This document shows positions 55,161-64,000 of a DNA stretch of 64,000 nucleotides, piece after piece. A program made the translations under genes and the position numbers. The notes below the pieces were generated by a model. The model did no database searches, was not told where the DNA came from, and was given only the letters and a program-made list of their open reading frames with translations. The stretch's first letter is position 1. Each line of letters opens with the position of its first letter. The DNA comes from Cephalotus follicularis (Eukaryota; Streptophyta; Magnoliopsida; Oxalidales; Cephalotaceae): NCBI GenBank assembly GCA_001972305.1, contig BDDD01000427.1, forward strand, positions 244,619 through 308,618. The letters are read 5' to 3'.

Positions 55161-58100
55161 TGTAATATCCCGATTTTCCGTATAGAATTTTTGGGCTTTT
55201 CGATCTGTTTCGTATGGGCTATCGATTTTGTTTTGGTTTGTGAACTGCCCATTTTTCGGTTTGTTTTGCTTTTCGCTTGGCTAAGCGGGTTTTAGTCTTA
55301 GCCAGTGGGTTTTGATATTATGACCATGATTTGATAAAATAAATTTTGGCTTTTTATTTTTGTGTTAAAAACCCATTTTGAGCATTTTTGAACAAAAGAA
55401 AACCTAGCTTTGTGTTAAGAAAAAGTTTCTCTCCCACACACATTTCTCTCCCTCTCTCTCCCTCTCTCTCCTGACCATCTCTCTATCTCTCCCGTTCTCT
55501 CTCCTCCCCTCACCTGCTGTCGTCACCGTCAGTGCCGATATGGCACCGGCGAAGACACCGGTCGAACCCCCGCAATGCCCTGAGTCCACCGGTACCAATC
55601 CCTGCACCGGCCGACGTCTCCTCCGGTGTGCGCGACGACTTCTCTCCCCCGGACCTGTTTGGCGTCATTTCTCCCTCTCCGGTGATCGGCTCGACAAGGC
55701 AACCACAGATTCGGCATCCTGGCGACGAGATGAAACGAACCCGACCGGCCTCGACCGCTGACGACGTCAGAAAGGCAGATCGGCGACATGTCAAGCCGCG
55801 GTCAAAGGTGTTCGTTCTGGCCAAACGCGGCAGTTTCAGGCCAAACGCGCCCCAAATATGGAATCACCGACCTCAAAACATCCAGATCGGCTTTTTTTGG
55901 TGACTGACCGACGACGCGTGACAGCCACGGGCCGGCCAGCGGCGGCACGTGAGCCCACGCACCGGCGACCCTCTGGCGAGAAATTTTTTTGGACAGTTTC
56001 CGACTCCGCTCTTCGCGTAGGTGTGATCCGTTCCAGTTCCGCGAAGTGATTATGGCTCTGTGCGCTGTTTCGACTGCTTTCGGTAAACTCTGAACCCTGC
56101 TCCGTTACATTATGTTTTCGATTGAATTATGTATTTATGTTATCGTTTTACGATATTATGAGCTGAAATAGTGTTATGATTCGAAATTGGATGAATTGGA
56201 CAAATTGGACTTACCTTAGTGAATCCGAAATATGTTTAGATGAGACTTAAGCGATTGGACGTATTAAACCAAATATTATGTTATATGGTCATGATTAGTG
56301 TACAATGACCAATGAGTTAAGGTATGATTTTATTTCAAGTCCTTATGAGAATGATTTTATTTCTATTAGATGTTTGCAACAACCGAGGAGTGTTCTAGAG
56401 AAGTCTCGATATATATTCTTGAGGTTGTTTTGGTGGCTGCATGAGGTACGGATTTTTCGTTCCTTCATACACTCCTACTGTTTTATAGTAAAAGAATAGT
56501 TTTACACTGTGGATGATGTACGGATTTTTCGTTCCTTCATACACTCCTACTGTTTTATAGTAAAAGAATAGTTTTACACTGTGGATAACGTACGGATTTT
56601 CCGCTCTTTGGCTATCTGATATTATTGGTACTGTCCCGTTCTACTTTTATGATTATGGTACGGATCTTCGTTCTTTGATACACTCTGGTGATTTTATTAA
56701 AATAAACCATTTATGTGTTTTTTTGGTGAAAATGTACGGATTTCTATCGTTCCTTGGCTATCTGATTATCGAACTAAAATCAGTTTTATGTTATGTTCTC
56801 GTTTTATCGACTTCGTTATGTTTTATGATATGTTTCAGAAATAAAGTGCGGATGCTTTCGTTCTTTGGCTATCCTTTTGGTTTGATCGTAACAAATTCAG
56901 TTTCTATTTTGGAAGTATGAATTTTATCGTTCTTGGGCTATCCAACTTATTTGAAATAAACCCAGTTTTATAAGTATGTTCCTTTGGATTTTATGAACTT
57001 TGTTACGTTTCGGGTTTTGTCACGTTCTGGAACTAAAGTCAGTTTTGACATTTTTACGAAATTAAATGTTCTGACTTTATATATGCTCAGTTATGATTTG
57101 TTTATGAAATGCTATGTGATCATCTCTTTTATGGTGAATTAAAATGAGTTGATTTCTGATTGTGAAAACATTCGGATTTCTTCGTTTTTGGGTCATTATC
57201 CTCCGATTTTATTGAAATGGATTCAGATATGTTTTTCGTATGGATTCTTCGTTTTGACTATTATGTTTCGATGTGATTCGAATAAAATCCGTTTTATTAC
57301 TTTGTGAATATAGTAAAGATTACTGGTTTTATTTTTGGACATGAACATGACTTTCACTATCGAGAGTATGTTAAATGGGCATGACTTTCCCTATCGAAAG
57401 TATGCTGATTTTATGAAATGATATGTATATGTTTTGAATTGGTTTTGGAGTAAACCAATATATGAAATGATTTTGATAAATCATTATTTTCGAAATACTA
57501 AGTTTTGATATGGTGATATACTGAGCTTTTATAACCACCTATGGGGGTACCATAGGCATGCTGTGGGCCTGGCACGGGGGCATAACACTTTCCGTAACGG
57601 TGTGATTAGTTTACGGCGTCTCTCTGTGATATCCGTAGATCGGATTTGTGATAGGGGCGTATGGATCGATCCTAGTTATATGTTTTTGGGATATGGGAAT
57701 TGTATGTGTAGTGCCGTACACTGCAATTCTATTTGGCATGTGGAATTTGCTACTCCCTTGCTATATGGGTTTCAATATGTGATATGTTTTGGTGCTCAGT
57801 TATGGAACCTATGTTTTGGGAAAGATATGCATTATGTTTTCGAAGTATGGAACTTATGTTTTGAAAGTTTTCGTGTATGTTTTGAAAGTTATGATCCGTT
57901 GTTTTGAAAAGGTACACTTTACGGTTTAAAGTTATGGACTTGTTTTATATATTTTGCCGAGGGCAATTGCAAAGTAAGTTTAAACTATTTTTATTGCTTA
58001 ATATTTCTGTTTGGAGTTAACTTTGAAATCTTACTGCTTTCAAATTATCGTTTAATGTTTTGTTTTGTTGTGAAATCTGTTTGTTTCGTACTGTTCAGAA

Positions 58101-58809
58101 ACTGTTTCCTTTTGTTTCGCAAAATGTTCTACTATGTTTCGTAAAGTGTTTCGTTTCGTAAAATGTTTTGTATCGTATCGTGCTTGTTTCAGATACTGTA
58201 TTGAGCATGATATTGTTTCATTTCAGATATTGTTTCATTTTGGTAAACTGCTTTATTTTGGATACAGTTTTGGTTTCGTTCTGTTATGATTCGTAACTGA
58301 TCTGTTATGATTCGTAACTGTTCTGTTTTGTTTCGTAACCGTTCTGTTATGATTCGTATTTATGTTATTTCGTAATTTGATTTGTTTCATAAACTGTTTT
58401 ATGATTCTATATCCGTACTGAGGTTTGCTCACCCGCATTTTTGTTTTCCATGCGGCAGGTTTACAGGAACAGCATGGGCAAGTGTGATGAGAGAGTTACC
58501 CTATGTCAAAGGATCATCTAGGAGTTTGATCTGGTTATGTTTTTAGTGGTTTTATGGTCGTATATAGGCCAGTTATCTAAACAGAATTGTGGTTTTTAGA
58601 TTATGATATTTTGGTTTATAATAAAGTGTTCAGATTATGTTTTTGATTCAGTTTATGTTTCGTGATGATACATATTTTCAGACTTTTAGAACCACCACGT
58701 ATTAACGATGATTAAGATTAAGATCTTGATATGTTTTTAGCTCTGTTTTGTGTGACAACCCGACTCGGAATCGGGGGTGATCCCTCGATCCCGAACCGGG
58801 GGTGTTACA
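55161..58809 (+). repeat. LARD right LTR
   Basis: 3,649 bp, from TGTAATATCCCG to GGTGTTACA. It repeats the landmarks of the left LTR (CT tract near 55,445-55,497, GC-rich block, 72-bp units) and carries about 0.5 kb not found in the left copy. Open frames in the GC-rich block occur identically in both LTRs and on both strands and are not genes. Confidence 0.92.
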
Positions 58810-58814
58810 AAAAC

Positions 58815-58992
58815 TTTCTCAAAGTTTTCTAACAGTAGTGAGAAGCTTGAAAATCTCCTTGGGATTCCAAGATGTGTTTTTGATAAAGCCGGCCTAGGAT
58901 ATGAGGAAATGAATAATGACAAGCTTTATCAAACATTCTTTGATAGGAAGGAGAAAATTGAAAAGGAAAAGGTTGAAAAGGCTAAGACTTAA
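58815..58992 (+). CDS. SIRE-2 gag, segment after the LARD insertion
   Basis: Continuation of the SIRE-2 gag region: FSKFSNSSEKLENLLGIPRC and VFDKAGLGYEEMNNDKLYQT, then a charged KEKIEKEKVEKAK tail. The phrase LGxxxxVxDKxGLGY is a known SIRE gag signature. It directly follows the right AAAAC duplication. Confidence 0.82.
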
Positions 58993-59001
58993 AGGAAAAC
59001 C

Positions 59002-59436
59002 ATGTGTGACTATTGTGGTAGAATTGGACACACATCCTTTACTTGCTTCCATAAAAAGAATGCCATGTTTAGGAAGAATGTGATTAGATCATGTAATTTT
59101 TGTGGAAAACATGGGCACACACTTTCACAATGTTATCATTTGAAGAATGCCATTAATAAGAAAAGAATGAATGTCATGTGTGCACATTGTGGTAAGTATG
59201 GTCATGCATTTTCATCTTGTTTTCATAAAAGAAATAATGTGTATAAAAGAAATGTAGTTGTGTCTTGCAATATTTGTGGTAATAATGGACACACTTCTGC
59301 ATCATGCTTTTATAAACAAAATGCATTGAATGACTTGAATTTCTCAAGGGTAAAAAGAAGTTGGGTTCCCAAAGGAACCATATTGACTAACCCTAAAGGA
59401 CCCAAGATTTGTTGGGTACCTCAAACAAAAATTTGA
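59002..59436 (+). CDS. SIRE-2 tandem CCHC zinc-knuckle array
   Basis: 144-residue frame with four evenly spaced C-X2-C-X4-H-X4-C knuckles: CDYCGRIGHTSFTC, CNFCGKHGHTLSQC, CAHCGKYGHAFSSC and CNICGNNGHTSASC, each followed by a basic linker, about 31 residues apart. They are followed by RSWVPKGTILTNPKGPKICW, the usual lead into protease. With the knuckle near 49,650 this makes five. They are probably RNA-binding nucleocapsid units. Confidence 0.88.
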   Translation: MCDYCGRIGHTSFTCFHKKNAMFRKNVIRSCNFCGKHGHTLSQCYHLKNAINKKRMNVMCAHCGKYGHAFSSCFHKRNNVYKRNVVVSCNICGNNGHTSASCFYKQNALNDLNFSRVKRSWVPKGTILTNPKGPKICWVPQTKI

Positions 59437-59445
59437 AATTCATGC

Positions 59446-60696
59446 TTGTCGGTGTGCTTGAAGGCATTATCCAAGAAGACACAATGGTACTTGGATAGTG
59501 GATGCTCCAAGCATATGACGGGCGACAAGAGTCTCATCGTCAAATATGAACCAAAGGAAGGAGGAGAAGTAACATTCGGAGACAATGCAAAAGGAAAAAT
59601 CAAAGGTGTTGGCTCCATAGGTAACCTTAAAACTTCCATTCATAATGTGTTGTTTGTTGATGGACTCAAACACAATCTATTGAGCATAAGCCAATTATGT
59701 GACAAGGATTGTAGAGTCATTTTTGAAAAGGACTTATGCAAAGTGATGAATATAAATGATGATCAAGTAAAGTTTATTGGACATAGACATGGAAATGTAT
59801 ATGTAGTAGATATAGATGACTTAGTTAATATTAAATGTTTGGTTTCCATGAATGATGATAGTTGGCTATGGCATATAAGATTAGGTCATGTAGGGATGCC
59901 AACCATTTCAAAGTTTTTGAAACATGAACTAGTTAAAGGACTTCCTAAGATTAGTTTTGAAAAGGATAGAGTATGTGATGCATGCCAATATGGTAAACAA
60001 ACTAGAGCCTCATTTCAAAGCAAGAACATTGTATCTACAACTAGGCCTTTGCAACTTTTACATCTAGATTTATTTGGACAAATAGATGTTAGAAGCCTAG
60101 GAGGAAAATCATATGCCATGGTCATAGAAGATGATTATTCAAGATATACATGGACTGTTTTTGTAGCCCACAAAAGTGAATCTTTTAAAGAATTTTCAAT
60201 TTTTTGCAAAACCGTTCAAAATGAAAAAGACACTTCAATTTCTAAAATTAGAAGTGATCATGGAAAAGAGTTTGAAAATCATTTGTTTGAAAACTTTTGT
60301 AATGAAAATGGTTTTATATATGAGTTCTCCACTCCCAGAACACCTCAACAAAATGGGGTTGTTGAAAGGAAGAATAGAACTCTACAAGGAATGTGTAGAA
60401 CACTTTTGAATGAAAATAGTTTACCAAAATATTTTTGGGCGGAAGCTATAAATACTTCGTGTTATATCCTAAATCGTATATCAATTAGGCCTATTCTAAA
60501 AAGACTCCATATGAGTTATGGAGGGGGAGAAAGCCGAACATTAGTTATTTTCATACCTTCGGTTGCAAGTGCTTTATCCACAATAATGGAAAAGAGCACC
60601 TTGGAAAATTCGACTCCAAAGTCGACGAAGGCATATTTCTTTGTTATTCCTCTAGTAGTAGAGCTTATAGATGCTTCAACAAAAGATCTTTGCTAG
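59446..60696 (+). CDS. SIRE-2 protease and integrase
   Basis: 416 residues. Aspartic protease signature [14 protein letters not shown] at about residues 14-27. The GAG-pre-integrase zinc region ([20 protein letters not shown] ... [14 protein letters not shown]) spans residues 143-190. Integrase core: first Asp in [14 protein letters not shown] (about 206), second in [14 protein letters not shown] (about 270), Glu in [14 protein letters not shown] (about 306). The order protease, integrase, RT is diagnostic for Ty1/copia. Part of a broken element. Confidence 0.92.
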   Translation: MSVCLKALSKKTQWYLDSGCSKHMTGDKSLIVKYEPKEGGEVTFGDNAKGKIKGVGSIGNLKTSIHNVLFVDGLKHNLLSISQLCDKDCRVIFEKDLCKVMNINDDQVKFIGHRHGNVYVVDIDDLVNIKCLVSMNDDSWLWHIRLGHVGMPTISKFLKHELVKGLPKISFEKDRVCDACQYGKQTRASFQSKNIVSTTRPLQLLHLDLFGQIDVRSLGGKSYAMVIEDDYSRYTWTVFVAHKSESFKEFSIFCKTVQNEKDTSISKIRSDHGKEFENHLFENFCNENGFIYEFSTPRTPQQNGVVERKNRTLQGMCRTLLNENSLPKYFWAEAINTSCYILNRISIRPILKRLHMSYGGGESRTLVIFIPSVASALSTIMEKSTLENSTPKSTKAYFFVIPLVVELIDASTKDLC

Positions 60697-62096
60697 TTGA
60701 AGAATCCATGCATGTTGTTTTTGATGAATCTAACCCCAAACTTCCAAAAGAAGTTATTGTTGATGATTGTGTAGATTTCATTAAAAATGGTGTTAGCAAG
60801 ATTAATCTAGATGAAGCAAAAAGGGAGGAGTCCACCAAAGGAGAGACCCCTCAAGAAAGCTATCAAGAGGCTCTTCATGATAAAACCTTGAAGGTGGTAA
60901 GAGGACATCCTCATGAAGCTATTATAGGTAACCCTAGATTAGGTGTTTCTACTAGTTCTAGCATTAATCATAATTATATTGCATTTTTATCTCAAATTGA
61001 GCCTAAAAATATAAACGAGGCCGAAAAAGATGAAAATTGGATCAATGCCATGCAAGAGAAATTGAATCAATTTGAAAGAAGTAAAGTATGGAACCTAGTA
61101 CCTAGACCTAGTAACCAAAACATAATAGGTACAAAATGGGTTTATAGGAACAAGGTAGATGACCAATGCACTGTTATTAGAAACAAAGCTAGGTTAGTTG
61201 CTAAGGGTTATTCCCAAGAAGAGGGAATAGACTTTGATGAGTCATATGCACCCGTAGCTAGATTAGAGTCCATACGCATGTTGCTTGCATATGCATCATT
61301 TAAAGATTTTACTCTTTTTCAAATGGATGTGAAAAGTGCGTTTTTAAATGGGTTAATAAAGGAGGAAGTGTATGTGGAACAACCTCCCGGGTTTGAAAAC
61401 CCTCTTTTTCGCAACCATGTTTTTAAGCTTTCAAAGGCTTTATATGGCCTAAAACAAGCTCTAAGAGCTTGGTATGAAAAGCTAAGTGGATATCTTCTTG
61501 AAAATGGTTTTAAAAGAGGCACTATTGGCGTTACCCTTTTTAAAAAAACTGTCAATAATGAAATATTAATTGTTCAATTATATGTAGATGATATCATTTT
61601 CGGTTCTACTAACAAAAACTTGTGCAAGAGTTTTGCTAAGATCATGCAGGTAGAATTCGAAATGAGCATGATGGGTGAGCTCAATTACTTCCTTGGACTT
61701 CAAGTCCAACAATTGGAGGAAGGTATCTTCATCAATCAATCAAAGTATGTCAAGGACTTACTGAAGAGATTTGGGATGGAGAATGCCAAGAAGAGCAAGA
61801 CACCCATGAGCACAACTACAAAGCTTGACAAGGATGAGCAAGGTAAGTCAATCGATCAAAAATTGTATAGAAGTATGATAGGATCTTTGCTCTATTTAAC
61901 GGCAAGTAGGCCAGATATATTGTTTAGTGTATGCTTGTGTGCTAGATTTCAGGCTTGTCCCAAAGAATCACATTTGCATGCCGTAAAACGCATCTTTAAA
62001 TATTTAGCATATACACCATCCTTAGGATTATGGTATCCTAGGAAATCATCCTTTGGCCTACATACTTACTCCGATGCCGATTTCGGAGGATATTAA
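60690..62096 (+). CDS. SIRE-2 reverse transcriptase
   Basis: 468 residues. The first 130 are the linker from integrase ([13 protein letters not shown]). RT blocks: [110 protein letters not shown] (about residue 300) and [20 protein letters not shown]. It closely parallels SIRE-1 RT at 47,055-48,287, although it carries the other near-palindrome type in its LTR. Confidence 0.93.
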   Translation: MLVEESMHVVFDESNPKLPKEVIVDDCVDFIKNGVSKINLDEAKREESTKGETPQESYQEALHDKTLKVVRGHPHEAIIGNPRLGVSTSSSINHNYIAFLSQIEPKNINEAEKDENWINAMQEKLNQFERSKVWNLVPRPSNQNIIGTKWVYRNKVDDQCTVIRNKARLVAKGYSQEEGIDFDESYAPVARLESIRMLLAYASFKDFTLFQMDVKSAFLNGLIKEEVYVEQPPGFENPLFRNHVFKLSKALYGLKQALRAWYEKLSGYLLENGFKRGTIGVTLFKKTVNNEILIVQLYVDDIIFGSTNKNLCKSFAKIMQVEFEMSMMGELNYFLGLQVQQLEEGIFINQSKYVKDLLKRFGMENAKKSKTPMSTTTKLDKDEQGKSIDQKLYRSMIGSLLYLTASRPDILFSVCLCARFQACPKESHLHAVKRIFKYLAYTPSLGLWYPRKSSFGLHTYSDADFGGY

Positions 62097-62525
62097 GTGG
62101 ATAGAAAGACCACAAGTGGCACATGTCAATTCTTAGGCAATATGCTCATTTCTTGGTTTAGCAAGAAACAAAATTCGGTAGCACTTTCGACTATCGAAGC
62201 CGAATATATTGCCGCAGGCAGTTGTTGCGCACAAATCATGTGGATGAAGCAACAACTCCTTGACTATGGGTTTAACTTTGCCGAAGTGCCAATTAGGTGT
62301 GATAACACTAGTGCAATATGCTTAGGGAAAACCCCCGTTCATCACTCTAGAACTAAGCACATAGAAATTAGATATTGTTTCATAAAAGACCACATAGAAA
62401 AGGGTGATATAGAATTAGTTTTCGTCCCGACCCAAGAACAAGTCGCGGACATATTCACCAAGCCTTTAGATGAACAAACCTTCTCGAAATTTAGATTGGA
62501 AGTAGGTTTGTGTGAAATTGATTGA
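62097..62525 (+). CDS. SIRE-2 RNase H
   Basis: Copia RNase H: DRKTTSGTCQFLGNMLIS, NSVALSTIEAEYIAAGSCCA, IRCDNTSAICLGKTPVHHSR and KHIEIRYCFIKDHIEKGDIE, with the end DIFTKPLDEQTFSKFRLEVG. It follows RT directly and ends the pol region. Part of a broken element. Confidence 0.9.
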   Translation: MDRKTTSGTCQFLGNMLISWFSKKQNSVALSTIEAEYIAAGSCCAQIMWMKQQLLDYGFNFAEVPIRCDNTSAICLGKTPVHHSRTKHIEIRYCFIKDHIEKGDIELVFVPTQEQVADIFTKPLDEQTFSKFRLEVGLCEID

Positions 62526-62639
62526 TCAACATGGTTCTATGATTATTGTGAATATGTATGCTTGCTCAAAGTGCGTGTTTTCTCTTTTGTGCATCATTTG
62601 CATTCATTCTCGCGTGTTTGCGGAAAAACAGCAGAAAAC

Positions 62640-62790
62640 AGAGCTAAGCGCCGACTGTTGTGTTTAAAGCGTCAGCGCTTTAAGTAAAATTAGGGTTCGA
62701 GAATTGAGGAAATTGGTCTAAGTACCGACACTTAAACCCACTCTGTCGACGCTTCAGTCCCGTTTTAAGACAGAAAGCGCCGTCTGTCAA
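62640..62790. promoter_or_regulatory. AAAGCG-TCGA-CGCTTT cluster in the SIRE-2 pol/extra-ORF spacer
   Basis: AAGCGCCGACTGTTG near 62,646, TTAAAGCGTCAGCGCTTTAA at 62,664-62,683, GTACCGACACTTAA, CTGTCGACGCTTCAG near 62,745 and AAAGCGCCGTC near 62,774. These are the same words as in the SIRE-2 LTR. It lies 115-265 bp after the pol stop and about 110-260 bp before the extra ORF. Confidence 0.86.
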
Positions 62791-62900
62791 ATGTTTTAAC
62801 GCACAAACATAAACCCTAATCTTCGAAAATCACTCTCTCTGGCGATTTCGTAGCTCCAAACTCTCGAAAATCAAAGATTAACCATCTCCACTCTCCAATC

Positions 62901-64000
62901 ATGCCTAGAACTAAGAATGTTGAGGTTGGACAAGGCTCCAAAGCAAAGAAGAAAACTGCTTGGAAGAAGGGCAAGGGGGTTGCCACTGAATCTGCAGCTC
63001 CTGAGGTGATTCCCACTCTCCCTAGGTACCCAGAAGCTTAATTCAATAGAAAAATTCTTGTAGGTAAAGTATTAGACTTTGATTTTTGCACTAGAGAAGG
63101 ATTTCCCATTGTTGAGTGGATTAGGTTTCAAGGTTTATAACCTTTTTTCTCTCTTAATTTGCCTAGCTATCCCGAACTCATGAAAGAGTTCTATGTACAC
63201 ATATATTGTAGCTCTACGGATAGCTTAACCACTACGGTTAAAAATAAGACTATTGATTTAGACCTAAGAAGACTAAACATTATCTTGAATGTACCAAATG
63301 GTGGTGCTATGGGTTGGAATCAACGGTCTTGGGTGAATAGCGAAGATTTTGATAAAAAAGACTGTGTACGTGTGTTATTTGGTGAAAATGTTGATTATGT
63401 TCAGAGGATGTATACTAGGAATCTCCCCTTGCACTATAGATTCCCACACCGTGCGGTATGTACGCACATTCTACCAAAACCGGTGGGTTCGATGAGGTGA
63501 CCCACATGGAAGCCTACAGTATGTATCCCTTCATCACCGGGAGAATGCGAGATTAGGTTATAGCAATATTATAACCAAGATTCTCCAACATTTCAATATC
63601 GACCTTACTGGAGAAGTGCACCATGATCTCTAAAGTGCAGACAAACTTGGAAAAGGAACCCTTGGGAGAATGGGGTTCAAAAAGCGCAAGAGGCTCGGTA
63701 CGTGGATTCTGAGAGACGAGGACTCCAATAGAGTAGTGGAAGAGGAGGGAGAAGCTGAGATAGGAGAAGAAGCTGAAAACATACCTCTATAGATCGAACC
63801 ACAAGCTGAACCAATCCCGGATGTCCATCTTCCAAGGAATAGGCTAGATGAGATATTTGATGCAATCAAAGGGCTACAGAAAAATGTTGAGGAAATGAAG
63901 ATGAGTATGCAGTCCGTGAAGAGGCGTTAAAAGAGGATTGCCAAAAAGTTTCCTGACATGGGCATTATCGAGTATGGAGGAATCATCTCTTCATCATCTA
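62901..64000 (+). CDS. SIRE-2 envelope-like extra ORF region, runs to the window end
   Basis: The chosen start is the ATG at 62,901 (MPRTKNVEVGQGSKAKKKTA, a basic leader). The core lies at 63,159-63,500: ELMKEFYVHIYCSSTDSLT, LDLRRLNIILNVPNGGAMGW and GENVDYVQRMYTRNLPLHYR. The tail at about 63,670-63,930 is acidic with a short coiled-coil (LDEIFDAIKGLQKNVEEMKM). This is the counterpart of SIRE-1 45,720-46,648. No signal peptide or membrane helix is evident. Broken fossil, and its end is outside the window. Confidence 0.72.

Larger units (their letters stand above)
50084..58809 (+). mobile_element. LARD-like non-autonomous LTR retrotransposon, young, with target duplication
   Basis: 8,726 bp, flanked by AAAAC at 50,079-50,083 and 58,810-58,814. 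LTRs of 3,135 bp (left) and 3,649 bp (right) enclose a 1,942-bp interior with a Met-tRNA primer site, no gag-pol and a polypurine tract. This fits a large retrotransposon derivative (LARD) moved by proteins of another element, probably a Ty3/gypsy chromovirus given TGTAATATCCCG...GTGTTACA ends and the primer type. The shared LTR parts differ by about 1-1.5%, making it one of the youngest insertions here. Structurally it looks whole. Confidence 0.88.
48291..64000 (+). mobile_element. SIRE-2: Ty1/copia SIRE-lineage element, plus strand, runs off the window
   Basis: 5' LTR sequence (from 48,291), gag (48,773-50,083), the inserted LARD element (50,084-58,809), gag end with zinc knuckles (58,815-59,436), protease-integrase (59,446-60,696), RT and RNase H (60,690-62,525), a spacer with near-palindromes and the extra ORF (62,901 to the window end). 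The 3' LTR is outside. It lies in SIRE-1 RT, with ATTTA (48,286-48,290) as expected left duplication. Broken, with a handful of breaks. Confidence 0.9.

Overview
The window looks like heterochromatic intergenic DNA of a flowering plant, probably a eudicot; the species cannot be fixed from sequence. The evidence is that nearly everything assignable is a plant LTR retrotransposon: Ty3/gypsy Tat-lineage elements with a second archaeal-type RNase H and an antisense extra gene, long-LTR Ty3/gypsy chromoviruses of Tekay/Del type, Ty1/copia SIRE-lineage elements with an extra ORF after pol, and a decayed Ty1/copia of another lineage. I see no convincing host protein gene, tRNA, rRNA or CRISPR array. 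All elements are treated as fossils.

Left part (1-18,481). A minus-strand chromovirus (pieces 1-204 and 11,818-15,927; its RT, integrase and other LTR lie left of the window) is split by an 11.6-kb Tat element, Tat-I (206-11,815). Tat-I has two 861-bp LTRs about 5% apart, gag, protease, RT, two RNases H, integrase, a 25-bp tandem array and an antisense gene with its own TATA box; the 5-bp target duplication is ACAAG. 15,928-18,481 is AT-rich and unassigned.

Middle (18,482-43,123). A minus-strand copia fossil (21,091-22,098 and 39,505-about 41,100) is split by a 17.4-kb block ending in the 3' LTR of a second, pol-less Tat element (Tat-II). That block also holds a gypsy pol end with LTR G, a plus-strand chromovirus with both LTRs (T-plus, 24,207-31,873), and a solo LTR (B, duplication ATTAA) with another solo LTR (G, duplication CAACG) inside it.

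Right part (43,124-64,000). A nest of left-hand pieces: LTR H, broken by LTR G, broken by minus-strand SIRE-1, broken by plus-strand SIRE-2, broken at 50,083/58,810 by a young 8.7-kb LARD-like non-autonomous element (duplication AAAAC, LTRs about 1-1.5% apart). SIRE-2 resumes at 58,815 and runs off the window in its envelope-like extra ORF.

The most interesting signal is shared by most LTRs. Beginning about 120-180 bp inside the LTR 5' end there is a cluster of short near-palindromes centred on TCGA. The arms come in three types: CAG-TCGA-CTG, AAAGCG-TCGA-CGCTTT and AAAGACA-TCGA-TGTCTTT. The same arm type occurs in Ty1/copia and Ty3/gypsy LTRs, while LTRs with the same backbone can carry different types at matching places. 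In both SIRE copies the LTR type is repeated in the spacer between pol and the extra ORF. This looks like a family-crossing, switchable cis-regulatory code.
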